Part shown: positions 1 through 9,680 of the stretch, piece after piece
How positions within the stretch are numbered: the first letter of the stretch is position 1
Layout of the letters: each line of letters begins with the position of its first letter
From: Pedobacter sp. R20-19
GTDB taxonomy: Bacteria; Bacteroidota; Bacteroidia; Sphingobacteriales; Sphingobacteriaceae
NCBI RefSeq assembly: GCF_000708265.2
Contig: NZ_JCKI01000009.1
Location: 186,001 to 250,000 of the forward strand
Length of the DNA: 64,000 nucleotides
Direction of reading: 5' to 3'
Translations under genes and position numbers: made by a program
Notes under the pieces: model-generated
Told to the model about the DNA's origin: nothing
What the model saw: only the letters and a program-made list of their open reading frames with translations
The model's database searches: none

Positions 1-2151
1 GGTCCGCAAACTGGTGAGTTTAAACGTAAAACACTCGCCAATACTTTTTTTGCCCGTTTAGACTGGCAGATTAATGATAAACACAGGTTAACCATCCGTA
101 ATAATTATAGCGATTGGTTAAACCCGGTAAGTAACAGCGATAACTCCAACATTAACCTTTATGAGGTTTGGGGAGATTTTAAATCAAGGGAAAATACCAC
201 ACTTGTTGCCTTACGTTCACAATTTACGCCAACATTTTTAAATGAATTTAAGCTCCAATATCAGTCTGCCACCCGTAATTATGTGCCAAACAGTGAGTTG
301 CCAGCTGATAATATTCCAAGAGCGATTGTAACGGTTAGATCAACATTGCCTAACGGAACTTTGGGCAGTAAAACCGTACAACTGGGTGGCCAGCGTTTTT
401 ATCCGGAGAATAATCTCGAAAATCAGTTTCAGTTAATTAACACGTCATACCTCACGGTGGATCAATATAAGTTCACCTTTGGTACCGATAATACGCTGAC
501 TTATATGGATACTTATATCTCCAGTGAACAAAATGGTCGGTTTATTTTTAACAGCCTGGCCGATTTTAATAACCTGAATGCCTCCAGATATGCGAGGGAA
601 GCACCAATAAATGGGATACCATCTGTGCAGCAATATATTTTGAATGCTTCATTATTCGGACAGGTTGAATTTGACATTAGCAAAAACATCAATGCCATGT
701 TTGGTTTGCGTTATGATGTAACCAGCTTTTTAACACAGGCAGATTATAACCCTGTTGTAGAACGTACTTTGGGCTTAAGAACCGACAGCAAAATCACCGA
801 TGCCGGAAAAATTCAACCTCGTATTCAGTTAACTTGGGATATTGCTGGAGAGAAAAAAGATATTATCCGCTTTGGAGGTGGATTGTTCTCTTCTTACCCG
901 GTGAATTATGCGCAGGTAAATAACATCCAGAATAGTGGAACGAAGGTAGCCTCCATCGATGTTTCACGTCCGGCTACAGGTGCAAGCCTGGTACCTATTC
1001 CTGATTTTCCTGCCTACCGCAGAAATCCATCTTCTGCGCCGGGGATTATTGCAGGTGTACCGTACGTATCAACCATTAACCTCAATGATCCAAACCTTAA
1101 AATGCCATCCATTTTTAAAGCCAATTTAAGTTACAATAAAATCATTGGCGATCGGTTGAGATTAGGGATAAACCTCTTATATTCTTATACGAAAAACAAT
1201 TATGTTTATCTGGATAGAAACCTGGTAGACAATCCTTACTTTACCCTGGCCAATGAAGAAAACCGTGGTGTTTTTGTTCCGGCAGCTTCTATAACAGCAT
1301 CAGGTACAACCAATAATGTATTGGGCAGAAAAACAAATGAAGTGGGCAGGGTTTTGATGCTGACCAATGGTGCCGAATTGAAACAGAAAGCCATGATTTT
1401 AGATGCCAGTTTCCGCTACCTGAAAGATGGATACCTGAATGTGAGTTATACCTTAAACGATGCGAAGGATAATTCTTCTTATAATGGCAATGTGGCCAAT
1501 ACCTCAACCTTCAGGCCCGTTAAATCTGACCCAAGAGATTTAACCTCAATCGATTATTCAGATAACCAATACCGGAACAAACTGGTGGTTTATGGAATCA
1601 CGCCAACATGGAAAGGCTTTTCTTTGGGTGCAACTTTTAGAGGGATTGGCGGTACGCGTTACTCCATGACGGTTGATGCCGACCTGAACGGCGATTTCGT
1701 TGGTGGACCTGGTAATGATAATGACCTGGCTTTTGTTTTTGATCCGAACAATCCTGCCACCAGTGCATCCGTTAAAGCATCAATGGAAAAAGTTTTAAAT
1801 AATCCGGATAACAGGGCAAAAGATTATATTCTAAAGAGCCTTGGCAAAATTGCAAACAGAAATGGTGGGGTTAATCCTTTCTCCGGAACCTTCGACCTCA
1901 GGTTACAAAAGGATTTTAAAACCTATAAAAACCAAAAGCTGACACTAAGTTTTGATGCCTTCAACTTTGCTAACCTTTTAAATAAAAAATGGGGTGTAAA
2001 TTACAACCTTGGCGATCAAACCCTGCTATTGGTTACCCGTTTTGATCAGGCTAAAAAACAATATGAATACCGTGTGAATGAAAATGTTGGTGTTACGCAG
2101 GCAGCAGGTACGCCGTACCAGATACAACTTGGTGCCAGATACTCGTTTTAA
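1..2151 (+). CDS. TonB-dependent receptor (Oar-like), 5'-truncated by window edge
   Basis: The frame is open from base 1, so the true start lies outside the window; the first in-frame GTG at 283 is not a credible start because the upstream codons encode barrel-like sequence. The visible 716 codons are rich in alternating aromatic/polar strands typical of an outer-membrane beta-barrel, and the protein ends in a strand finishing QLGARYSF with a terminal Phe, the usual OMP signal. The pattern resembles the barrel of Oar-type TonB-dependent receptors, which import substrates in a TonB-dependent way. No SusD partner follows; instead a phospholipase gene starts 18 nt downstream, so the two are probably co-transcribed. 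The plug domain and signal peptide cannot be seen. Substrate unknown. Confidence 0.85.
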   Translation, partial: GPQTGEFKRKTLANTFFARLDWQINDKHRLTIRNNYSDWLNPVSNSDNSNINLYEVWGDFKSRENTTLVALRSQFTPTFLNEFKLQYQSATRNYVPNSELPADNIPRAIVTVRSTLPNGTLGSKTVQLGGQRFYPENNLENQFQLINTSYLTVDQYKFTFGTDNTLTYMDTYISSEQNGRFIFNSLADFNNLNASRYAREAPINGIPSVQQYILNASLFGQVEFDISKNINAMFGLRYDVTSFLTQADYNPVVERTLGLRTDSKITDAGKIQPRIQLTWDIAGEKKDIIRFGGGLFSSYPVNYAQVNNIQNSGTKVASIDVSRPATGASLVPIPDFPAYRRNPSSAPGIIAGVPYVSTINLNDPNLKMPSIFKANLSYNKIIGDRLRLGINLLYSYTKNNYVYLDRNLVDNPYFTLANEENRGVFVPAASITASGTTNNVLGRKTNEVGRVLMLTNGAELKQKAMILDASFRYLKDGYLNVSYTLNDAKDNSSYNGNVANTSTFRPVKSDPRDLTSIDYSDNQYRNKLVVYGITPTWKGFSLGATFRGIGGTRYSMTVDADLNGDFVGGPGNDNDLAFVFDPNNPATSASVKASMEKVLNNPDNRAKDYILKSLGKIANRNGGVNPFSGTFDLRLQKDFKTYKNQKLTLSFDAFNFANLLNKKWGVNYNLGDQTLLLVTRFDQAKKQYEYRVNENVGVTQAAGTPYQIQLGARYSF

Positions 2152-2169
2152 AATAATAAATAAAATATA

Positions 2170-4668
2170 ATGGATACCCGTAGAGATTTTATAAAAAAGG
2201 CAGCCCTCCTATCAGGAGGCGCAGCCTTATCAGGTATGTTGCCGCCGGCAATACAAAAGGCACTTGCCATTGATCCTGCTATTGGCAGTACATTTTATGA
2301 TGCAGAACATATTGTTTTCCTCATGCAGGAAAACCGTTCGTTTGATCATACTTTTGGGATGATGCAAGGGGTAAGGGGGTTTAATGATCCGAGAGCCATT
2401 ACTTTAGCCAATCAGAATAAGGTTTGGCTTCAATCTAACAAAGAAGGAGAAACCTATGCACCATGGCACCTGAACATTAAGGAAACCAAAATTGCCTGGA
2501 TGGGTTCTACGCCTCACAACTGGACCGACCAGACAGATGCGAGAAATGGCGGTAAGTATGATAAATGGCTGGATGTTAAAAAGGCATATAAACCTACCTA
2601 TGCCCATATGCCGCTTACCATTGGCTACTGCAAGCGGGAAGACTTTCCTTTTTACTATGCTTTGGCGGATGCCTTTACCGTTTGCGACCAGAATTTTTGT
2701 TCGGTTATTGCAGGAACACATCCCAATCGTTTTTACTGGATGACAGGAACGGTAAGGGAAAGCAATAAGCCAGAAGGTGTAGCGCACTTATGGAATAACA
2801 ACAATTACGACAAGCCAACTTTAAACTGGAAAACCTTTCCGGAGCGCTTGGAGGAAAATGATGTATCATGGAAAATTTACCAAAATGAATTAACCATGGG
2901 CTTTGGTCTTAATGGAGAAGAAAGTTCATGGTTGAGCAATTTCGGTACCAATGTGATGGAATATTTCCAGCAATATAACGTTCGTTTGCACCTTGGAGCA
3001 ATTGCTAACCTAACTGAAAAGAAAGAGCTGTTGCTGAAACAAATTGCAGATTCTGCCAAAGAGCAACTTACTGATGAGGAGCGGACTAAAGTGGAAGCCA
3101 TTCGGAAACTGTTGGCAAAAACAGAGGAAGAAATGAAACTGTATACCATGGAAAACCATGCGGCCTTATCTGATCAGGCAAAAAACTTAAATGCTAAAGC
3201 TTTTGGAATCAATTCAAATGATCCTGATTTTCACCGTTTAAGCCCCTTGAAATATGATGAAAACGGTGTGGAAAGAGAACTGAATATTCCAAAAGGAGAT
3301 ATTCTTCACCAATTCCGTAAAGATGTGGATAGTGGAACATTGCCTACTGTTTCCTGGTTAATGACACCGGCTAATTTCTCTGATCATCCGGGTGTGCCTT
3401 GGTTTGGTTCATGGTTTGTAAGTGAAGTGATGGAAATCCTGACCAAAAATCCTGAACAGTGGAAAAAGACGATTTTTATCATGACTTACGATGAAAATGA
3501 TGGTTATTTTGATCATGTGCCCCCTTTTGTGCCACCACATCCTTTTAAAGAAAACGCAGGGAAAGTTTCGGAAGGAATTGATACCTTATTGGATTATGCA
3601 GCAAAAGATCAGCAAACCAATCCATCTACAAAAGAAAGCAACATCAGAGAAAGCCAGATTGGTTTAGGTTATCGCGTGCCAATGGTAATTGTATCTCCCT
3701 GGACCCGTGGCGGCTTTGTATGCTCTGAAGTGTTTGATCATACTTCTTCACTTCAATTTCTGGAAAACTTCCTGGAGAAAAAGTACAATAAAAAAATAAT
3801 GGAAGAGAATATTAGCCCGTGGAGGAGAACGGTTTGTGGCGATTTAAGTTCGGTGTTCAGACCTTACAACGGAGAAAAGATTACCCAGCCTAAATTAATG
3901 GAGAAGAAACCTTTCATGCAAACCATCTATTCTGCTAAATTTAAAGAACTTCCGGATAATTACAGGAAATTAAGTCAGGAAGAAATCAGTGTAATCAATA
4001 CGGATCATCGCCTTTCGCCTTATTTTCCTCAGCAGGAAAAAGGAATCAGGGCTGCCTGTGCATTGCCTTATGAACTTTATGTTAATGGCACGCTCAAAGG
4101 AGATCGTTTTGAACTTCAATTGAATGCTGCCAATACTGCCTTTGCTAAAAAGGCTGCAGGTTCTGCTTTTACTGTTTATGGTATGAAGCCATTTAAAGGA
4201 GAACCATTAAAAGTATGGGATTATACCGTAAAAGCTGGTGATGAATTAAAGGATCAATTTGCGCTGGCAGATTTTGAAAATGGGCAGTATCATTTAAAAG
4301 TTCATGGTCCAAACGGATTTTTGAGGGAGTTTGCTGGCGATCAACATAACCCTGCAATATTGGTGACTTGTGCTTATGAAAAGCAGGCAGGGAAATTAAG
4401 TGGTAATATTGTTTTAACAATCAAAAATACGGGTCGGCAGGCTGTTGCTGTAACGCTTAAGGATTTAAGTTACAAGACTGGAAATAAAGTGATTAAGGTG
4501 GCTGCAGAAAGTACAGCGAACCAGCTGGTTGATTTAACAAAAAGTTATAACTGGTATGATTTCAGTATCAGCGTAGAAGGTAAAGATCAATACATGGAAC
4601 ATTTTGCCGGAAGGGTAGAAACTGGTCGTGTTGGCAAAACCGATCCGTTAATGGGTGGTGTGGTATAG
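2170..4668 (+). CDS. Phosphocholine-specific phospholipase C, Tat-exported
   Basis: An 832-residue protein of the bacterial phosphoesterase/phospholipase C family (PF04185), expected to release phosphocholine and diacylglycerol from phosphatidylcholine or sphingomyelin outside the cytoplasm. The N-terminus has a twin-arginine signal (RRDFIKK, residues 4-10, then a hydrophobic stretch and an alanine-rich cleavage area near 34). The active-site block ENRSFDHTFG lies near residues 54-63 and a second block, YDENDGYFDHVPPF, near 440. The C-terminal ~150 residues look like the two small DUF756 domains typical of the phosphocholine-specific class. It sits 18 nt after one TonB-dependent receptor and 10 nt before another, so it probably acts with them in lipid or phosphate scavenging; that role is inference. 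Confidence 0.85.
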   Translation: MDTRRDFIKKAALLSGGAALSGMLPPAIQKALAIDPAIGSTFYDAEHIVFLMQENRSFDHTFGMMQGVRGFNDPRAITLANQNKVWLQSNKEGETYAPWHLNIKETKIAWMGSTPHNWTDQTDARNGGKYDKWLDVKKAYKPTYAHMPLTIGYCKREDFPFYYALADAFTVCDQNFCSVIAGTHPNRFYWMTGTVRESNKPEGVAHLWNNNNYDKPTLNWKTFPERLEENDVSWKIYQNELTMGFGLNGEESSWLSNFGTNVMEYFQQYNVRLHLGAIANLTEKKELLLKQIADSAKEQLTDEERTKVEAIRKLLAKTEEEMKLYTMENHAALSDQAKNLNAKAFGINSNDPDFHRLSPLKYDENGVERELNIPKGDILHQFRKDVDSGTLPTVSWLMTPANFSDHPGVPWFGSWFVSEVMEILTKNPEQWKKTIFIMTYDENDGYFDHVPPFVPPHPFKENAGKVSEGIDTLLDYAAKDQQTNPSTKESNIRESQIGLGYRVPMVIVSPWTRGGFVCSEVFDHTSSLQFLENFLEKKYNKKIMEENISPWRRTVCGDLSSVFRPYNGEKITQPKLMEKKPFMQTIYSAKFKELPDNYRKLSQEEISVINTDHRLSPYFPQQEKGIRAACALPYELYVNGTLKGDRFELQLNAANTAFAKKAAGSAFTVYGMKPFKGEPLKVWDYTVKAGDELKDQFALADFENGQYHLKVHGPNGFLREFAGDQHNPAILVTCAYEKQAGKLSGNIVLTIKNTGRQAVAVTLKDLSYKTGNKVIKVAAESTANQLVDLTKSYNWYDFSISVEGKDQYMEHFAGRVETGRVGKTDPLMGGVV

Positions 4669-4678
4669 CATTTAATTA

Positions 4679-7600
4679 ATGAGGCTGCTGTTTTTTCTGT
4701 TATTTCTTTCTATCGGCTGCACTGCGCAGACTACGAGGACGTTTTTGTCTGGAAGAATAGAAGATAAATCAGGGCATGAGATAAGTGGTGCTTCCATCAC
4801 GCTTATCCATGCACCAACCCATACCATTTATGGCTGTGCAAGCAATTTAGCAGGGGGCTACCTGATGGCTGATATCAGATCAGGTGGCCCTTACTTGCTT
4901 GAAGTTAAATCAATTGGTTTTAAGCCTTATCGTTTAGCAGATCTATTTCTTCAACTGGATGAAGGAAAGGTGATCAATATTAAAATGGAAGAAGAGGTAA
5001 CCATTTTAAATGATTTGGTCATCAGCCTTCCAAAAAGCAACAATGTGCTTAGAACAGGCTCTGCACCTGCTTTATTAAGCCTGGAAAGTAAACAAGTCAG
5101 CATGTTGCCAACCATCAAAAGGGGCATCAGTGATTTTACAAGGCTTAGCCCTTTAAGTTTTGGTGCCGCTATAGCCGGAGGAAATTACCGGCAAAATTTC
5201 ATTACCATAGATGGTTCAGAATTCAATAATAACTTTGGCGTTGGGGATAATATTCCAGGTAATGGTGCACAACCTATTGCACTCGATGCCATTTCAGAAA
5301 TTGCGGTAAACCCGGCGCCCTACAGTTCCATTTGGGAATCGGGCTTTATCGGCGGATCAATTAATATCGTTAGCCGATTAGGAAGTAATGATATAGAAGC
5401 CTCGTTATATACCTATTTCCGCAACCAGCAGAGTTATGGCACATCAGTAGGTTCACAAAAATTAGATAAACACCCGTTAAACTATTTGTTGAATGGATTT
5501 AGAATTGGCGGGCAGATCATAAAAAACAAGCTTTTCTATTTCATCAGCTATGAGCAGGAACGCGAAGTTTATCAGCCTCAGGTATTTAAAGCTGCTACAG
5601 ATGTACAGCCTTATGGCAGTATGACAAATATTGCCAGACCAACTGTTACGGAACTGGATCACATCAGCGATTACCTGCTGCAAACCTACGGTTACCATAC
5701 GGGACCGTACCAGGATTATGATTTTAAAAATAGAAGCCAAAAATTTCTCCTCCGTGCCGATTGGAATATTGCCAAAAACAATACCCTAAGTATTCGCTAT
5801 AATCAATTGAATAGTGACAGGCCAGAATTGCTGAACGGATCACGAAGTCCGCTGGTGCCTTTTGCGGCCAGTGCTGGCAGACGAAGCATTAACGCATTGC
5901 CATTTTCCAATACAAATTTTACCACCCTTTCAGCATTTTATTCCCTTTCAGTTGAGTGGGATAGCAGGCTCTCTGCATCCTTAAGTAATATGATCAGTGC
6001 ATCTTATACCGGGCAAATGGAAAAACGGAATGCAAACAGTGAACCATTTCCTTTTGTAGATATTTTAAAAAATGGTGTTCCTTTTACTTCTTTTGGTTAT
6101 GAGCCATTCTCTTACAACAATAGAAGAAAAGTAGGGCTGTTTTCCATCAATAACATGATGCACTGGAAACCTGGAATAAATAGTTGGGATTTTGGTTTAC
6201 AGGCCAATTACATCAATACCAAAAACAGTTATATGCCTTTTGGAACAGGCTATTATACCTTTTCTTCATGGGAAGATTTTACATCTGGTAAAAAACCTAT
6301 CGACTATGCACTAACGTACCCTACCGAAAATCAGGATGCTTTACCGAATTATCATTTTGATTACCTGAACATGGCTGTGTTTTTACAGCATACTTTATCA
6401 CTGGGTTCAAGGGTTACAATTACCGCAGGCCTAAGAGGCGACCTTTCTATTTTTCCTAAAGCCATTCCTGAAAATATGGCGTTATCTAAATTGGTTTTTG
6501 CTGGGGGTGCCACGATTAATACCTCAAAGATGCCAAAACCAGCATTACTCCTGGCGCCAAGATTCTCTTTTCGTTATGATATTTTTGATGACCATTCGCT
6601 CTCGTTAAGATTGGGCAGCGGAATCTTTACTGGTCGAATTCCCTCGGTTTGGGTAATCAGCCAGGCTCGATATTCTGGTGTGAAACAGATTAGTCAAACC
6701 TGGCAAGGGCAGGCCAATACCCCCTTTGCTTTCAGTCCGGATGATAAAGTGCCTTTGAATAAGGATACAAAAGATGTTCTGCCGTCAGTAAGTAGCGTAC
6801 TTTCCAGTAATTTTAAGATGCCTCAAAGCTGGAAATCGAGTATTGGTGTTGATGCCAATCTGCCAGGGGGATTTAAGGCCACGCTAGAAACGTTTTATAA
6901 CAAAGATATCAGAAGCATCTATTTTCAAGATTTGAACTTGATTCAGCCTACACAATTGAGCGTAACGGATTATCCTGATCACAGATTTGTTTACCCACAA
7001 AATAATAACAAAAAATTTATCAACCGGCTCAATGCTGCAGGGTTGCCTGATAATGAGGGGAATAACGCATTAAATGTAGTGTCCATTTCAAATGCTTCCG
7101 GTGGCTATTATTTTGCTGCCATGGCGGTTATCAGTAAACAATTTAACCATCAGCTGGGCCTGTCATTATCTTACGTTAAAGCAAGATCCAAAAGCTATAA
7201 TGATGGTGAGGGTGATCAAACATTGTCAGCACTTAACGCCACACCAACGGTAAATGGAATCAATAATCCAGAGTTGGGTTATGCTGGCTATGTTGTTCCG
7301 GATAGATTAGTATTCACATTAACCTATCCATTAAAACTAAGTAAAAAATTGGGTTTAAATTTTGGCCTGGTCTACCTGGGAAGTTCAGAAGGACGATTCT
7401 CCTATACCTATGCACGTGATTTGGTTGGAGATGGAACCAACCGTTCTTTAATATATGTACCAAAAGATGCATCGGAAATTAGCTTTGCGCCTTTAACACT
7501 CGTTCAAAATGGTAAAACAGTGCGTTATACCGGTGCACAGCAAAGCGATTTGTTCTTTGCCTACATTGAACAGGATGAATATCTCCGAACAAGAAGAGGT

Positions 7601-7954
7601 CGTTATGCAGAAAGAAATGGTGCAGTTTTTCCTTGGCGGCATCAGCTGGATTTGAGACTGGCAGCCCGGTTAGATGTGGGTGCCAATCCGCAAAAACACC
7701 ATATCGAAATAGGAATTGATCTCATTAATGCAGCAAATCTCTTCAATCCCAACTGGGGATTAAGAAAACTGGTTAATAATGCGGCGATTTTGGTGCCCGT
7801 TAACCTGGATCAGATTTCTCCTACTGGAAATGTACAACCTAAATTTAACCTGAGTAGCATTGGAGGAGTGCCTGTTTCTCAAACCTTTAGAAATGATGTG
7901 AGTTTAAATTCTACCTATAGTTTGCAGCTAGGCATCAGGTATTTATTTATGTAG
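4679..7954 (+). CDS. TonB-dependent receptor with N-terminal carboxypeptidase-regulatory-like domain
   Basis: A 1091-residue outer-membrane receptor. A short signal peptide (residues 1-16, ending near CTAQ) is followed by a CarboxypepD_reg-like domain (about 18-105, with the typical GRIEDKSGHEISGASITL start), a plug domain (about 120-235) and a long beta-barrel ending QLGIRYLFM. The size and domain order fit Oar-type receptors rather than SusC, and there is no SusD gene next to it. The ATG is 10 nt after the phospholipase C stop, so the genes are probably one transcript. Having two receptors flank one lipase suggests uptake of lipid-derived products, but the ligand cannot be read from sequence. 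Confidence 0.88.
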   Translation: MRLLFFLLFLSIGCTAQTTRTFLSGRIEDKSGHEISGASITLIHAPTHTIYGCASNLAGGYLMADIRSGGPYLLEVKSIGFKPYRLADLFLQLDEGKVINIKMEEEVTILNDLVISLPKSNNVLRTGSAPALLSLESKQVSMLPTIKRGISDFTRLSPLSFGAAIAGGNYRQNFITIDGSEFNNNFGVGDNIPGNGAQPIALDAISEIAVNPAPYSSIWESGFIGGSINIVSRLGSNDIEASLYTYFRNQQSYGTSVGSQKLDKHPLNYLLNGFRIGGQIIKNKLFYFISYEQEREVYQPQVFKAATDVQPYGSMTNIARPTVTELDHISDYLLQTYGYHTGPYQDYDFKNRSQKFLLRADWNIAKNNTLSIRYNQLNSDRPELLNGSRSPLVPFAASAGRRSINALPFSNTNFTTLSAFYSLSVEWDSRLSASLSNMISASYTGQMEKRNANSEPFPFVDILKNGVPFTSFGYEPFSYNNRRKVGLFSINNMMHWKPGINSWDFGLQANYINTKNSYMPFGTGYYTFSSWEDFTSGKKPIDYALTYPTENQDALPNYHFDYLNMAVFLQHTLSLGSRVTITAGLRGDLSIFPKAIPENMALSKLVFAGGATINTSKMPKPALLLAPRFSFRYDIFDDHSLSLRLGSGIFTGRIPSVWVISQARYSGVKQISQTWQGQANTPFAFSPDDKVPLNKDTKDVLPSVSSVLSSNFKMPQSWKSSIGVDANLPGGFKATLETFYNKDIRSIYFQDLNLIQPTQLSVTDYPDHRFVYPQNNNKKFINRLNAAGLPDNEGNNALNVVSISNASGGYYFAAMAVISKQFNHQLGLSLSYVKARSKSYNDGEGDQTLSALNATPTVNGINNPELGYAGYVVPDRLVFTLTYPLKLSKKLGLNFGLVYLGSSEGRFSYTYARDLVGDGTNRSLIYVPKDASEISFAPLTLVQNGKTVRYTGAQQSDLFFAYIEQDEYLRTRRGRYAERNGAVFPWRHQLDLRLAARLDVGANPQKHHIEIGIDLINAANLFNPNWGLRKLVNNAAILVPVNLDQISPTGNVQPKFNLSSIGGVPVSQTFRNDVSLNSTYSLQLGIRYLFM

Positions 7955-7997
7955 TTAAATTGGATGATATTGCTTACCGCTTTTAAAAACCCAATCT

Positions 7998-8069
7998 ATG
8001 ACCGACCTGCTGAAAGAGTTGAAATATGATCGCTACAATCAAACGATTTTGATTGGCAAGTGTTTATAA
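7998..8069 (+). CDS. Possible 23-residue ORF between receptor and DAC-like gene
   Basis: A short open frame begins at an ATG and encodes MTDLLKELKYDRYNQTILIGKCL before TAA. It lies in the 133-nt gap between the TonB-dependent receptor and the DAC-like gene. Nothing recognisable is seen and there is no clear ribosome binding site. It could be a leader ORF, the remnant of a degraded gene, or chance. Confidence 0.2.
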   Translation: MTDLLKELKYDRYNQTILIGKCL

Positions 8070-8087
8070 TAATTAAAAAAGATCAAT

Positions 8088-9413
8088 TTGGAAAACTCAC
8101 GCCCTCAGGACCTTGCTGTTCTAGTACACGATAAACTCAGGTTAACGAAGCAAAAATTCCCGCTTCCTAATCTGGAAGTACTGGTTGATTTATTCGATTG
8201 CCTGTTCTATTCGAGCATGTGCAAAGAAGAAAGCGATTTGATCAGGGTAACCGTAACCTTTATTGATCCCTCAAATCCAGATCCGGCACCTCCAAGCCAT
8301 ATTGTGCCAGAAAGGTGGAGCTGTATTGCCTTTGAGCAGCCTTTAATCATGGATACTAAAACATTGGCCAAGCTTTCCAAGGCTGCCGATCCGGCAAGTT
8401 CTTCTCTGGCTGTTTATTATGATGAAAAGGGCAAACTTTATATTTGGGGAATGATCGATCAGGCGATGCATTACCAGAATTTCCTGAATTATGAGTCTGA
8501 TACCGGTTCAGAACAACCCGGATTGTTTCAGGTATCAGTAAGTGATATCGGAACACTGCATGTGCTTTTTGATTATGAGTTATTGGCTACTTTAAAGCAA
8601 AACATACTGGTTAAACGCTATCTGGATGTGCTTACGATTGGCCCGATTTCAAAAATCCTGAGAAAGAATGCAGAATTTTTAAAGGTTAATCTTCGTGAAT
8701 ATTTAGAAAGAGAACATCCCAATGAGCAATATGCCGAGTGGGAAGATTTTTTGGATGGGCTGTGGATCCAGACTTTTTCCAGGTTATTACTTAAGATTCA
8801 AAATTACCAGCATGGCGGAGCCATACTGCTTGCAGATGACAGTGCGGACCTTGATGTGAAATACCGGATTCATTATGAGCGACTTACTTTGGCAATGGTT
8901 GCACATGCAAAGGCTGCTGTTGATAATTTTGTTTCGGAAAATACAATTGAAGGCGGCATGCATACCGGTAAAAGAACCATTAGCAAAGAACTTTACCTTC
9001 GTGAATCGGCATCATTTTACAATAAAAAAGGAACTGCCGATGAAATTAAGGGAGCCATAGACTTTATTGCCTCTCAAAGTTGTGTAGATGGGGTAGTGCT
9101 TTTTAACAGGAGCATGGTTACCAATGGTTTTGGTGCAGTGTTAAGAGCCAAGAAAATGCCGAGAAAAATTTTTGTTTCTTCTACCGCAACAGCTACGCCA
9201 AAGTCACTCGAAGCGCATGACCCTCGTTATTATGGAACCAGGCACCGGTCTATGATTGCATATTGCTGGAACCATCCAACGGCTTTAGGGCTGGTTATTT
9301 CTCAGGATGGTGATATTCGTGCATTTTCAAAGATTGAGGATAAGTTAATCATGTGGGAGAATATCAAAACACAACAATATCTTACAAACAGATCTCAAAA
9401 TAGAAATAAGTAG
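8088..9413 (+). CDS. Diadenylate-cyclase-like (DAC/DisA_N fold) protein with a long N-terminal sensor-like region
   Basis: A 441-residue cytoplasmic protein with no signal peptide or membrane segment. The last ~115 residues follow the DAC domain of c-di-AMP synthases: a DGV at 334-336 in place of the catalytic DGA, GFGAVL at 347-352, then GTRHR at 383-387 (the conserved RHR nucleotide-binding motif) and LGLVISQDGDIRAF at 400-413. The first ~240 residues match no catalytic family I recognise; they resemble the N-terminal sensor region that comparative genomics calls DACNV. The start is TTG: the in-frame stop TAA is at 8070 and the first in-frame ATG would remove 43 residues. It follows two TonB-dependent receptors and a phospholipase C. 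Whether it makes c-di-AMP or only binds a nucleotide is open. Confidence 0.65.
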   Translation: MENSRPQDLAVLVHDKLRLTKQKFPLPNLEVLVDLFDCLFYSSMCKEESDLIRVTVTFIDPSNPDPAPPSHIVPERWSCIAFEQPLIMDTKTLAKLSKAADPASSSLAVYYDEKGKLYIWGMIDQAMHYQNFLNYESDTGSEQPGLFQVSVSDIGTLHVLFDYELLATLKQNILVKRYLDVLTIGPISKILRKNAEFLKVNLREYLEREHPNEQYAEWEDFLDGLWIQTFSRLLLKIQNYQHGGAILLADDSADLDVKYRIHYERLTLAMVAHAKAAVDNFVSENTIEGGMHTGKRTISKELYLRESASFYNKKGTADEIKGAIDFIASQSCVDGVVLFNRSMVTNGFGAVLRAKKMPRKIFVSSTATATPKSLEAHDPRYYGTRHRSMIAYCWNHPTALGLVISQDGDIRAFSKIEDKLIMWENIKTQQYLTNRSQNRNK

Positions 9414-9545
9414 TATAACTGATTCTCTTTAAAATCAAGAAGATACCGCAAGCTTATTTTTGTAGATAAATATTGTCAATACAATTTATATCCTTATCAA
9501 ATATCTTTTGATATTGCAACATTATTGCAATAATTCAATGCATCA

Positions 9546-9577
9546 TTGTTGCGTTTATAAATCTATTTCTATATTTG
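9546..9577 (+). promoter_or_regulatory. Bacteroidota-type promoter for the thioredoxin-reductase-like gene
   Basis: A TATATTTG box at 9570-9577 fits the Bacteroidota -7 consensus TAnnTTTG, and TTGTTG at 9546-9551 lies 18 nt upstream as a -33 element. Transcription would start about 100 nt before the ATG at 9681, leaving a leader of ~95 nt. Confidence 0.45.
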
Positions 9578-9680
9578 AAGTGCAGATAGAAACGGGTAGG
9601 AGAGCAATTACATTTCAGGTACAAAAACCTGGGTGGGTAGCTTTACCATTTCATTAACCACATATATAGAACAGAATTTC

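Noticed and set aside
9633..9680. Upstream GTG start for the thioredoxin-reductase-like gene
   Set aside because: The added 16 residues precede the Rossmann strand without need and the ATG at 9681 fits the family.
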